Shown piece by piece: positions 17,836-26,042 of a stretch of DNA of 64,000 nt (the stretch's first letter is position 1; each line of letters opens with the position of its first letter). Source of the DNA: Phycisphaerae bacterium RAS1 (GTDB lineage: Bacteria > Planctomycetota > Phycisphaerae > UBA1845 > Fen-1342); contig SMLU01000002.1 of the NCBI GenBank assembly GCA_007859745.1, positions 116,942 through 180,941 of the forward strand, read 5' to 3'. Made by a program: the position numbers and the translations under genes. The notes under the pieces are model-generated. The model made no database searches. It was not told the origin of the DNA and worked only from the letters and a program-made list of their open reading frames with translations.

Positions 17836-20163
17836 CTAGCTTGAACGGTTGCCGGCCGGTGCGGTTGCGGCCCGGCAGCGATCGAGCTCGGCCTGTAGCT
17901 CGGCGGGCACGCCAGCGTCGGCCGGCGCGAGTCGGCCGGCGCGGCGGAGTTGATCGAACCAGTCGAAGCACTCCTGGAGGCGCTCGCAGGCGGCGGACTC
18001 GTGCTGCCGACGAAGGCCGGCATCGTCCGTCTTCCCTGCGGCGGCCTGATGGCATTCAAACAGCTTGTAAAGAGCCACGCCTAACTGGCGCTCCGCGCCG
18101 GGGCTGTCGGCCGAGCGGTCGACGATTCGGCGGCTGATGTCGAGATTGGCTCCTGCCGTGCCGATGGCCGCGTCAAGCAGTCCGGCCGCAACCTGGGCCT
18201 CGCACAGTCGCGTGAGCGTCGCGGTCAGCGTAAGGCCCGCGTCCGCGTTGGCCGCATCAGCGGAGAACAGCCGCTCAAGCAATGCGCGCGAGACGCCGAG
18301 CGGTTCAATCGCCTCGAAGGGCCGCTTCGTCTCGAGCAGGAGGATGCCCAGCCACTGGTATCCGATCGCCGCATCGCGCAGCGAGACAATGTCGTCGGGC
18401 CCAGCGGCGCGCAGCCGCTCGACGATCGCGAGATACTTGCGGAAGTACTCCAGCGCGGCGGCGTGATCGCCGGCGGCGTGGTGAATCTGGGCGCGCTTCG
18501 TGTAACTCACGGCCAGGTCGCGCTGCAGTTGTGGGTCGTCCGGCCGCCGGGCGGCGCGCTCTTCGGCGAGCTGTGCGGCGCGCGTGTAGTGTGCGTCGGC
18601 CGATCCGCGGTCGCCGCGGGCGGCCATCACGTTTCCGATCCGCTCCAGCGCGTCGGCATGCAAATCAACGAGATCGTCGTCATTGGGGAAGCGGCGCCGT
18701 AGCGCCTCCGTTTGCTCAAGCGCCGACCGGCACAACACAAGCGCGGCGTCGGTGTCGCGCTGTCCGAGCAGCGCGTCGGCCAGCCGCAATCGCGCCAGCG
18801 GGAGCGCCGACGCGTGCTTGACATCGGGCTTTTCCACATCAGCGGCGCGCTCGAGGATTTCCAGCGCCTTGCGATAGCTGGCGACCGCGTCCAGCGCTTT
18901 GCCCAGGTTGGAAGAGGTCGAGTCAGCCTGAATATCGCCGATGGTCGAGTACCCGGCCGCGATCTCGCGCTGCAGAGCCGGATCGTCCGGCGCTTCGCGC
19001 GCCAGTGCGTCCAGGTAGGCCAGGCCTTTTTCCACCACGAGCCGGCGGGCTTCCGCCGACCCGGGAAGCCTGCGGATCTTCGGATCAAACTCGAAGATGA
19101 ACGAGCGCGCCAGGTCGCGCACATCCTGAAAACGCTTCTCGGCCACCATGCGCAGCCGGTTCTGTGACGCGACCATCAGCGCCAGGGCGAGCACGAGAAT
19201 CAGGACGGAGACCGCGAAGACGGCCGAGAGCACGGCGACGACGGCGTGGCGTCGCAGCAGCCTGCGAAACAGGTACGCGGCGCTGTCGCGACGAGCCTCG
19301 ATCGCCTCGCCCTCCATGTAGCGTTCGAGATCGCGCGCCAGCTCGCCCGCGGTCTGGTAGCGCCGTTCGCGCTCCTTGGCCAGCGCCTTGAGAACGATCG
19401 TCGCCAGTTCGTCGTCAATGCGCCCTCGGCCGCCGGGCCGGCGTTGCGGCGGCGTCGCGGGCGTCTCGGCGATATGCCGGATCGTCGCCAGCGTGTCGGC
19501 TTCGACCGGGTAGGGATACTCCCCGGCCAGCGCCTCGTAGAGCATCACGCCGAGCGAGTAGACATCGCTGCGAACATCGACCGCATCCGGCAGGCCGCGA
19601 GCCTGCTCGGGCGAGAGGTACGGAATGGTGCCGGCGATCTGCTCGGCGGTGGTCAGCGCGGCGGCGCCTTCGGGGGCGATGAGCCGCGCCAGGCCGAAAT
19701 CGACGACGCGCGGCTGGCCGGCACGATCAACCAGGACGTTCGAGGGCTTCAGGTCGCGGTGAATGACGCCGCGCTGGTGGGCGTATCCGACCGCGTTGCA
19801 GATCTTGACGAAGAGCGTCAGCAGGGGCCGCAGGGTCTGTCGCAGCGGCGCGGAAGGCGGGGCGCCGGCGCGCCACTGCTCCAGCCAGCGCGCCAGGCAG
19901 ACGCCTTCGACGAACTCCATCGCGAAAAACGCCCGGCCGTCGCGCGTCGTGCCGGCGTCGTACACGGTCAGCAGATTGGGATGCCGCAGCTCGGCGATCA
20001 GCTCGATTTCCCGCTGGAAACGGCGCCGCGCGGCGGGCGACGCCAGCGCGCCGTCGCGCAGGACTTTCAGCGCCGCCGGTCGCCGGGTGGCGGACTGCAC
20101 CGCTCGATAGACGACGCCCTGCCCGCCGCGCGCCAGTTCGCTCTCGATTGAATAGCCGGCCAC
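17836..20163 (-). CDS. Membrane Ser/Thr protein kinase with TPR-like sensor domain
   Basis: 775 residues from GTG 20163. The kinase domain (1-285) has the Gly loop 'ARGGQGVVYRAV', Lys33, catalytic 'HRDLKPSN' (135-142), 'DFG' (155-157) and 'SPEQARGLPDAVDVRSDVYS'. A membrane span (~308-333) is followed by ~440 residues of helical TPR-like repeats ('LALEYFRKYLAIVERL'-type), probably outside the membrane. This is the common planctomycete receptor-kinase design. The domain begins only three residues after the start, with 'agagg' 11 bases upstream. The minus frame stays open to 20,931 but translates the antisense of another gene and a tRNA, so it is not coding there. Confidence 0.85.
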   Translation of the reverse strand: MAGYSIESELARGGQGVVYRAVQSATRRPAALKVLRDGALASPAARRRFQREIELIAELRHPNLLTVYDAGTTRDGRAFFAMEFVEGVCLARWLEQWRAGAPPSAPLRQTLRPLLTLFVKICNAVGYAHQRGVIHRDLKPSNVLVDRAGQPRVVDFGLARLIAPEGAAALTTAEQIAGTIPYLSPEQARGLPDAVDVRSDVYSLGVMLYEALAGEYPYPVEADTLATIRHIAETPATPPQRRPGGRGRIDDELATIVLKALAKERERRYQTAGELARDLERYMEGEAIEARRDSAAYLFRRLLRRHAVVAVLSAVFAVSVLILVLALALMVASQNRLRMVAEKRFQDVRDLARSFIFEFDPKIRRLPGSAEARRLVVEKGLAYLDALAREAPDDPALQREIAAGYSTIGDIQADSTSSNLGKALDAVASYRKALEILERAADVEKPDVKHASALPLARLRLADALLGQRDTDAALVLCRSALEQTEALRRRFPNDDDLVDLHADALERIGNVMAARGDRGSADAHYTRAAQLAEERAARRPDDPQLQRDLAVSYTKRAQIHHAAGDHAAALEYFRKYLAIVERLRAAGPDDIVSLRDAAIGYQWLGILLLETKRPFEAIEPLGVSRALLERLFSADAANADAGLTLTATLTRLCEAQVAAGLLDAAIGTAGANLDISRRIVDRSADSPGAERQLGVALYKLFECHQAAAGKTDDAGLRRQHESAACERLQECFDWFDQLRRAGRLAPADAGVPAELQAELDRCRAATAPAGNRSS

Positions 20164-20181
20164 GGCGTCTGCAACCTCTAC

Positions 20182-20577
20182 GTGCTGCGCGACGGCGTGG
20201 ACGGCCTGTCCGGCCATCCGACGATCAGCGACATTCGTCATCGCTACGACAGCGAGAGCGACAGCCTGATCGTCCGCTGCAATGCGGCCGCGGCCGGCGG
20301 CCTGGAGCGCGTCTACCTGCTGCCGCTGTACAAGGGCGTGGAGCCATACGGGGCCGTTCCAAACGAGGAGAACCCGCTGTTCCACGAGCGCTGGGGCGGC
20401 GGCGTGAATTTCTCGACGCTGTTTTCGCCGGTCGAGGGACGGGCAGACACGTACGAGCGCGTGATCTGGCTGGATGGCAAGAGCGCATTGGTCGGCGGCG
20501 ACTTCGCCCTGCGAATCATCGCGGTCGACAAGACCGGCACGCGGACCGCGTTCCGCGACATTGTTCCGATCCCGTGA
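20182..20577 (+). pseudogene. 5'-truncated gene fragment (C-terminal part of an unknown protein)
   Basis: 131 residues from GTG 20182. The frame is closed upstream by TGA at 20149-20151. The sequence looks genuinely coding and soluble or secreted ('YDSESDSLIVRCNAAAAGGL', 'RVYLLPLYKGVEPYG', 'ALRIIAVDKTGTRTAF'), and a textbook terminator follows its stop by 40 bases. Yet it begins in mid-domain, with no leader, no ribosome binding site, and no room for a promoter beside the kinase start on the other strand. I read it as the surviving 3' end of a larger gene cut at the kinase junction. A complete small gene cannot be excluded. Confidence 0.5.
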
Positions 20578-20617
20578 CGCGCGGCGACTGATATCGACGG
20601 TCAGGACGTGCGGCAGG

Positions 20618-20648
20618 TGCCGCGGGATTGCCCCGCGGCATTTTTTTT
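20618..20648 (+). terminator. Rho-independent terminator
   Basis: A 9-bp GC stem (TGCCGCGGG/CCCGCGGCA, five-base loop) is followed directly by eight T residues. It lies 40 bases after the truncated plus-strand gene and before the tRNA. This is the clearest intrinsic terminator in the window. Confidence 0.9.
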
Positions 20649-20731
20649 CGCCGCGCCGCCGCCGCCGCCGAACCGAACCGCCGGACCGGGCAGGGCTGGC
20701 GTGAGGCGTTATCATCTCGGGATGTTGCAGG

Positions 20732-20818
20732 GGAGAGGTGTCCGAGTGGCCTAAGGAGCCGGTCTTGAAAACCGGTTTGCTCGCAAGGGCAACGTGGGTT
20801 CGAATCCCACCCTCTCCG
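20732..20818 (+). tRNA. tRNA-Ser (anticodon UGA)
   Basis: The 87-nt class II tRNA has acceptor stem GGAGAGG (20732-20738) pairing with CCTCTCC (20811-20817), discriminator G, anticodon stem CCGGT/ACCGG with loop CTTGAAA (anticodon TGA), a long variable arm, and T arm 'GTGGGTTCGAATCCCAC'. CCA is not encoded. Its 3' two thirds form the left copy of the element's attachment core, so the tRNA is rebuilt intact on integration. A TATCAT at 20710-20715 could be its -10 box, but no good -35 is visible. Confidence 0.95.
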
Positions 20819-22433
20819 TTCCAAAACCGCTGGAAATCTCTTGTTTCGTAGCGTTTCCTGTGTTGTCTGGTTCCTTCGCTTCGGCTGCGCCTTGTCCGAA
20901 ATAGTCCACCTGTTTCCGATGTTGAACGCAAAAAGTCGTAGCGCTAGACGTAGCGCGGCGCCCTGTGGCTGGACGCTCCAAAGCGCTTTCGGCGCCGGCC
21001 GCGACGGCCTGACGCTCGGCTGCGGACTGCAGGTCCGGCAGGGCGTCCAGGGCGGCGGCGAGGTCTTCATGCAGCACGTGGCTGTAGCGGTCCATGGTCA
21101 ACGTGATGGTCGAGTGGCGCGCGAGGGCCTGGGCAGTCTTCGGGTGGATCCCGCCGTTGGCAAGGTTGGTGATGAACGTGTGGCGCAGGGCGTGGAAATC
21201 GACCACGCGGCCGGCGTCGTCGCGCTTCGCAATCCCCGCGGCGTCGCAATCCTCGCGGAACATGGCGGCGGCGTCCCGGCGGTGTGGGGCAACGTGAAAC
21301 ATCTGGGCGGTCGGTGTGAGCAGTCGTGCGAACTCAGCCAGCCCCGCGGCCGTTTCGGGCCGCATTGGCAAGACGTCTTCGCGGCGGTGCTTGCTGTAAG
21401 CGGCGGCGACGGTCACGGTCGGGCTGGCGCCGGCCAGCTTGAAGCTCGCCCGCGTGAGCGTGCGAAGCTCGTTTGACCGCAGGCCGGTTTCGACGGCGAC
21501 GCGGTAGAGCCAGTAACGAGCCTCGCCGGCCATGCCGTAGCGGTCCGTGGCGGTCCGTGTCGTGTCCAGAAGTCGGCGCAGCTCTGCGGTGCTCAACGGA
21601 CGGCGGTCATTCCTGCGGTCGGTGCGGACGTTGACCCCGTCGACGCTCTCGACCGGGCTTTCAGTCGCGACGCGCGCCCGGATCGCCCAGCGGAAAAACT
21701 GCCGGACGGCGGCAAGGTAGAAATTGCTGGTCTGGGCGCTTTTCCCGCGGACGGTCAGCTTGCCGTCGGCGTCGAATCGGTCGGCGCGCAGCTCGGCAAG
21801 AAAGGCGGCGACGCGTTCCCCGTTCACGTCCGCGGCGTGCTTGGCGTGAATCCCCTCGAACACGCGGCGCGCCCTGGCGGTCACAAGGGCGGCGTGGCGG
21901 GCGGTGGTGCCGCGGGCCAGCAACGCGTCGCGCCAGTCGATGACGTGCTCGGTAAGCGTCCTTGTCGGCGCTTTCGCTGGAACCAGCCTGAGGGCTTCCA
22001 TCCGGCGGCGCAGGCGGTCAGGCAGCCCGTCTGTCCAGCGGATCAGCGTCGCGTCGGTCAGGCGACCGTTGACCTGAACATCCGCGACGACGGCAGTAAT
22101 CAGCTTGGCGGCTTCGTCGCTGGCCCTGGCGTTCGTGAAGAGGGCGACGCGGTGTCGTCGCGCGCCGCTCGGAAACTCCACGTACCAGCGGGCGGATTCC
22201 GCGGTCGCGACGATCTCGCGGCCGGCATGCTTGCCCTTGCGGGTTTGCACGATGCGGGCGCTTCGGAGCCTGCCTTTCGTGTCTCGCCAGTGGGCGAATC
22301 GCTCACTCGGCGCTGCGCTGGCGGCCACCGGGTCAAGCTCCGCGTCGGGCGGCAGCTTGGCGACGGGCATGTAGCGTCGGGCGCGGAGAAGTCTGTACCC
22401 CTTGCGGCTGGGGGCTGATGCGGGTGTTGGCAT
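20751..22433 (-). CDS. int: Tyrosine site-specific integrase (integrated, C-terminally truncated form)
   Basis: 560 residues from ATG 22433 ('aggag' nine bases upstream). N-terminal SAM-like core-binding region ~160-265; catalytic residues Arg319 ('ETGLRSNELRTL'), Lys348 ('YSKHRRED'), His414-x-x-Arg417 ('HALRHTF'), His440 and Tyr450 ('MDRYSHV'). It recombines attP with the tRNA attB. About 110 residues follow the Tyr; the last 23 ('ERVGFEPTLPLRANRFSRPAP' region) are encoded by the antisense of the tRNA, and translation stops at once in host DNA. At the right end of the element the same frame stays open for 170 more codons, so the excised circle should encode a 730-residue protein. Earlier in-frame starts at 22502 and 22547 overlap or abut the terminase end. 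Confidence 0.92.
   Translation of the reverse strand: MPTPASAPSRKGYRLLRARRYMPVAKLPPDAELDPVAASAAPSERFAHWRDTKGRLRSARIVQTRKGKHAGREIVATAESARWYVEFPSGARRHRVALFTNARASDEAAKLITAVVADVQVNGRLTDATLIRWTDGLPDRLRRRMEALRLVPAKAPTRTLTEHVIDWRDALLARGTTARHAALVTARARRVFEGIHAKHAADVNGERVAAFLAELRADRFDADGKLTVRGKSAQTSNFYLAAVRQFFRWAIRARVATESPVESVDGVNVRTDRRNDRRPLSTAELRRLLDTTRTATDRYGMAGEARYWLYRVAVETGLRSNELRTLTRASFKLAGASPTVTVAAAYSKHRREDVLPMRPETAAGLAEFARLLTPTAQMFHVAPHRRDAAAMFREDCDAAGIAKRDDAGRVVDFHALRHTFITNLANGGIHPKTAQALARHSTITLTMDRYSHVLHEDLAAALDALPDLQSAAERQAVAAGAESALERPATGRRATSSATTFCVQHRKQVDYFGQGAAEAKEPDNTGNATKQEISSGFGTERVGFEPTLPLRANRFSRPAP
20755..20820. repeat. attL core (tRNA 3' end)
   Basis: 66 bp identical to 33268-33333. 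It covers the anticodon arm, variable arm, T arm and acceptor 3' strand of tRNA-Ser plus two bases. The integrase reading frame on the minus strand runs through all of it. Confidence 0.93.
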
Positions 22434-22513
22434 GGTGGCGGTCTCCTGCTGCGCCGCACGGGCGGGGTCGCTCTTGAAACGCGGCGCAAGGTCGGGGATC
22501 ATGGGTGCTTCAC

Positions 22514-23803
22514 TCAACGACGGCCGCGCCCCGCGCGGACCACGCAAATCAGGCGGTCAAGCTGGACGTCGACCGTGCACAAGAGCGCCTGCGCCCACGC
22601 GGGCACGATGCCGCGCGGTCCGCCGCGGCGGGCCTTGGCGGTGAATACCTCGGCCTCGGGTCGGGCGACGCGTTGTTCGAACGGCTCCCCGAGCCAGCCA
22701 TTCACGAACGCAGCGAGCGAATCGGGATTCTCCTGCGCCCTCAGAAACGCGGCGGCGCCGGCGGCCCACGTAATCCAGAGCGGGTAGAGCGCTGAAACGT
22801 GCATCGCGACGCGCGTCCCGCTGAGCCAGTCGTCAATGACGACGGCGTTTGTCCCGGCCCGCGCTGCGCGGTCGGCGAAATCCGCGCCAGCGGCGACGGC
22901 CTCGGTTGCCCAGACACCGGCGCGGACGGCGGCGGCTTTCTGGCGGTCGTCGGTGCGGCCCCGGCAGTGCTGGCACTCGTACCACGCGGCGGCCTTTCCG
23001 CTGGCAATGTCGGCGGCGTTGCGGCGGCGGTCCTCGGTGGTCTTTTCCCAGCGGACCTGGGCGAAGACAAGCCGGATGAACCGGGCGCAGTGCGGGCAGG
23101 GCACGTGATAGAAAAGCTTGATTTCGCAGTCGTCATAGAGGTTCGCGACATATCCAACGCGCGTGGTCGGCGTGCTGTTGGCGATGACCTTCGAATGGCG
23201 GTAGGTCTGCGTCCGCAGCCGGGCCAGCTCGATCGGCGACGCTTCCCCGGCCCAGTCGCTGTACTTGTCCACTTCGTCCAGAATCACGACGCGCATCGGG
23301 TCGGAAGCGAGCGATGCGGCTGAGCCTGACCAGCCGAGCCGGATGCTTCCGCCGTTGCTGAGCTGGATGAATGCGGTCTGCACGTCGCGGGCGGCGGCGG
23401 TCTGGAGCTCGCGCAGGATGGGCGTGTCCTGAATGAGCGGCTTCACGCGGGTATTCATGATCCGGCGGCCGTCGGTTTCGTTGGGGAGCACGCATAGGAT
23501 CGGGTCCGCTTCTCGCTCCAGTAGATAGCCGATGACGTTCCGAAGTGCCTCGGACGCGCCGACCTGGGCGGCCTTCATGATGACCAGCTCGCGCACGTGC
23601 GGCGCCGCGGCCAGGTCCATGATCCCGGCCAGGTAGGGCGCGTTGGCGTTGCGCCACGGGCCGGCGGCGTAGCCAGACTGTTTCCGGGACAATCGGCGGT
23701 GACGCTCCGCCCATTGGCTGGGCGTCAGGCGCTCGCGCGGGCGCCACGCGGCGATTTCCGCGGGCGTCCAGTTCGGCGGCTCAGTCGGTGGGGCGGCCGT
23801 CAT
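22514..23803 (-). CDS. Phage terminase large subunit (GpA family), nuclease domain missing
   Basis: 429 residues. It keeps the GpA ATPase: Walker A-like 'MKAAQVGASEALRN' (~76-90), Walker B 'RVVILDEVDKYSDW' (~171-184), a zinc-like 'CPHCARF ... CQHCRG' pair, and the 'TPSQWAERHRRLS' start typical of the family. Family members have ~600-700 residues with a C-terminal RNase-H-like nuclease beginning near 'vDVQ.DRl'. This protein stops ~15 residues after exactly that point ('TVDVQLDRLICVVRAG'), and the integrase starts there. It can probably bind ATP and DNA but not cut concatemers. It overlaps the upstream PLD-like gene by 23 bases. Confidence 0.85.
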   Translation of the reverse strand: MTAAPPTEPPNWTPAEIAAWRPRERLTPSQWAERHRRLSRKQSGYAAGPWRNANAPYLAGIMDLAAAPHVRELVIMKAAQVGASEALRNVIGYLLEREADPILCVLPNETDGRRIMNTRVKPLIQDTPILRELQTAAARDVQTAFIQLSNGGSIRLGWSGSAASLASDPMRVVILDEVDKYSDWAGEASPIELARLRTQTYRHSKVIANSTPTTRVGYVANLYDDCEIKLFYHVPCPHCARFIRLVFAQVRWEKTTEDRRRNAADIASGKAAAWYECQHCRGRTDDRQKAAAVRAGVWATEAVAAGADFADRAARAGTNAVVIDDWLSGTRVAMHVSALYPLWITWAAGAAAFLRAQENPDSLAAFVNGWLGEPFEQRVARPEAEVFTAKARRGGPRGIVPAWAQALLCTVDVQLDRLICVVRAGRGRR

Positions 23804-24482
23804 TGGCGGTGCCTCTCTCGATGACTTCGGCTATCCAACGGCGGTGGAACTCGTACAGGTCCGCGTCGGCGACGATCGCGATTTGCTCCAGGTTGTGGGA
23901 CGATCGGAGATTCCCGCTCATCTCGAAGACGTAGCGGCGGCCGTCGCTGAGCGCGAACCCCAGCAGCTTGGTATGCACGCGGGCGGAGCGGATCGCCTGC
24001 CGGCGGGCCTGCATGCCCTTACTCAGGTGCTCGAAGATTCCGCCGTCCGTCGCGGTCCAGAACTCCGAGCAAATCATCATCGCCCGGCCGATCGCGCCCA
24101 GGTCCAGCAGCGCCAGCAGCTCGTCGGCTACGGCCTGATTCAAGCTCAGCGTGGTCAGCAGCAGCTCATCGACCTTGGCGGGCGCGACGATCGCGATCAT
24201 CGCCGGCACGCAATCCCACGGCCGGAACGTGCCGCTTACGACGATGTGCGCTGCGGTCCCCGGCTCTGGTAGCGGCGTCAAGATCGCGCTGGCGGCGGCA
24301 ATGCGGCGCGCGTCCAGCATCCGGTCGACGCGGTGCGGACGGTCAATCCGGCGGTCCCCGTCCAGCGGGATTTTCGTTCTGGGCTTGTAGCCGGCGGCCG
24401 GCGGCGTCCGGTCGAGGGCGGGGTCCATCGCCAGCAGCTCCCGCAACCCGAATTTTTCGAGTCCCGCCAGCGGGTCACTCAT
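23781..24482 (-). CDS. Phage-associated protein with PLD-like motif
   Basis: 233 residues. The C-terminal half has 'ARVHTKLLGFALSDGRRYVF' followed by 'EMSGNLRSSHNLEQI', which resembles an H-x-K ... G-S-x-N phospholipase-D-type half site. The fold may be a nuclease or a non-catalytic relative, and only one half site is seen. It lies between the small and large terminase genes, overlapping both by a few bases, so a packaging role is possible. Assignment rests on the motif alone. Confidence 0.5.
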   Translation of the reverse strand: MSDPLAGLEKFGLRELLAMDPALDRTPPAAGYKPRTKIPLDGDRRIDRPHRVDRMLDARRIAAASAILTPLPEPGTAAHIVVSGTFRPWDCVPAMIAIVAPAKVDELLLTTLSLNQAVADELLALLDLGAIGRAMMICSEFWTATDGGIFEHLSKGMQARRQAIRSARVHTKLLGFALSDGRRYVFEMSGNLRSSHNLEQIAIVADADLYEFHRRWIAEVIERGTANDGRPTD

Positions 24483-25113
24483 GGTGCTGCATCCCTTCCA
24501 TGAACGCGGCGCGGGCGAAGTCCACCTGGGCGGTTACAGCGCGCTCAATGTCGGTCGGATCAGTCAACCCGGCGACGGCGGCCACGATGGCGCGGCTGAT
24601 GTCATCGAGCGCGCGATTGACCGCACGGGCACGGCCGGCCCATTCGGCGAGCACGGTCTGACGGCGCATGTACTGACCCGAGAGAATTGCAGTCTCCAGC
24701 TCGATTTTCACGCGGCGGGCGACGATGTGCTGTAGTCGGGCTATTCGCTCCGCGCCCATCCCTGCGAATGCGGCTCCCAGATCGGGCTGGATCGCCGCGG
24801 CGGCGTCCCCGTTTTCAGCGGTGGGCTGCTCCTGGGTCGGGTCGCGCGCGTCGGATTCAGCAGCGGGCGGCGGTGGCGTCGTCGTCGGGCTTCCCTGTCC
24901 GGCGTCGATCGGCGGCGGGAGCGTCCGGCTGCGCCACGCCCTGACCTCGCGGATGCTCCACCCGTCGGCGGGCATCGCGGGCCATGGCCACGCGGGGTGG
25001 CGGCGCCATTTTCGAAAGGCTTTCTCGGTGACGCCGAGCGCGCGGGCGACGGCCCGTCCGGAATCGGTCCGATCGCTGGCGGCGGGCGACTCTGGCGGGG
25101 CGGTGACGGTCAT
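24475..25113 (-). CDS. Candidate small terminase subunit / DNA-binding packaging protein
   Basis: 212 residues. The N-terminus looks like a helix-turn-helix ('GRAVARALGVTEKAFRKWRR', then 'GWSIREVRAWRSRT'), as in Nu1-type small terminases. A Pro/Ala linker and a helical C-terminal half follow ('RIARLQHIVARRVKIELETA') that could oligomerise. Position just upstream of the large terminase fits that role. No family-level motif makes this certain. It overlaps the next gene by eight bases. Confidence 0.55.
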   Translation of the reverse strand: MTVTAPPESPAASDRTDSGRAVARALGVTEKAFRKWRRHPAWPWPAMPADGWSIREVRAWRSRTLPPPIDAGQGSPTTTPPPPAAESDARDPTQEQPTAENGDAAAAIQPDLGAAFAGMGAERIARLQHIVARRVKIELETAILSGQYMRRQTVLAEWAGRARAVNRALDDISRAIVAAVAGLTDPTDIERAVTAQVDFARAAFMEGMQHHE

Positions 25114-25192
25114 CTGTGGCTCAATTCAGACGCTGCGGACCAGTCCGCGGCCCGTGCGGACCCATGATCCTCAAGACTGAAAGCGCTCGACC

Positions 25193-25239
25193 GGTTCGAA
25201 AAAAAACCTGAACCATGGGTCCCCCTCGAAAGGGACCCA
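25193..25239 (-). terminator. Possible hairpin terminator inside the element operon
   Basis: On the minus strand a GGGTCCC/GGGACCC stem (25,217-25,239) is followed, after ten bases, by a run of eight T residues (complement of the A-run at ~25,199-25,206). It lies in the only sizeable gap (25,114-25,294) of the element operon. The T-tract is further from the stem than usual, so it may only attenuate. Confidence 0.4.
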
Positions 25240-25294
25240 AAGGCCCAGCGGCGCGACTGGCGGTCGCGACAGCGGGCGGCTAGGCGCGTCACGC

Positions 25295-26002
25295 TCACGA
25301 CGCGGACAGAATCGAATCGACCGCGGCCTGGGCGTCCCGACGGTCCTCGATCGCCCTGCGTGCGACGGCTTCGTCGACGGCTTTCCGCTCTGCCTCCCGC
25401 CTGTCGTACTCTGCGGCGCGAGCGCGGCGTCCCTCTTCAATCTCAGCGGCGGCCTTTTCATCTTCCGCCTTGCGACGGGCGGCTTGGGCCTCGTCGATCT
25501 CGCGTTGTCGTGCGGCCCTGGCGTCGGAATCGGCGCGCTCCTGCTCCATGCGGCGGCGGTTGCTGCATACGTCGCGCTCTAGGATCGCGATTGACTCATC
25601 CGAAATAAGCCCATGAACCCGCAAGCCGGTCCAGAGGATCGTCGCCAAACGGCGGCGCCACGTGCGCGTAATAAGCATCGGAAGCGCGGGGGCGGGGAGA
25701 CCCTTCTCCGTGTGTTCTTCGCAGGCGTCGCGCTGCGCGCTGCGCTCCGCGTCACGAATGGCCTGAATCACACATTGTGGCAGGCGGGCGTCGTGCCATA
25801 CTTCGCTTGACAGAACTGATCCAGGTCGAAACAACGTGAACAACCCGGCGTCATACAGCGCCATCAGCTCGCCTTCGTCATAGACGCGGATTGGCAGCGG
25901 TTCCGGTGTGGGCTGGGACTCGGCGGCGGCGGGCGGCTGCTCTTGCGGCAGCACAGGTGCAAGCTGATGGTTGGCAAGCTCGGCTTCGGTGACAACTGGC
26001 AT
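25295..26002 (-). CDS. Hypothetical phage-element protein with C-terminal coiled coil
   Basis: 235 residues from ATG 26002, preceded by 'gaggag'. The N-terminal half is mixed ('LPIRVYDEGELMALYDAGLF'); the last ~80 residues are a strongly charged Ala/Arg/Glu/Lys coiled coil ('ARRKAEDEKAAAEIEEGRRA'). It lies 40 bases after the S49 protease gene, where lambda-like phages keep decoration or scaffold proteins. No family was recognised. Confidence 0.6.
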   Translation of the reverse strand: MPVVTEAELANHQLAPVLPQEQPPAAAESQPTPEPLPIRVYDEGELMALYDAGLFTLFRPGSVLSSEVWHDARLPQCVIQAIRDAERSAQRDACEEHTEKGLPAPALPMLITRTWRRRLATILWTGLRVHGLISDESIAILERDVCSNRRRMEQERADSDARAARQREIDEAQAARRKAEDEKAAAEIEEGRRARAAEYDRREAERKAVDEAVARRAIEDRRDAQAAVDSILSAS

Positions 26003-26042
26003 TGCGGGTGTCTCCTCTTTTTTAGTGGCTGCGGCAGCCCTT

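Noticed and set aside
16424-18055. A 543-codon minus-strand frame opposite the ilvC-like gene
   Set aside because: KARI motifs on the plus strand are unambiguous, and the minus frame shows none.
20164-20931. The N-terminal 256 codons of the open minus-strand frame ahead of the kinase
   Set aside because: They translate the antisense of a tRNA, a terminator and a plus-strand coding fragment; no domain is present.
25110-25461. Small minus-strand frames (62 and 96 codons) in and around the 25.1-25.3 kb gap
   Set aside because: They overlap the coiled-coil gene or the hairpin in other frames and lack ribosome binding sites or family resemblance.
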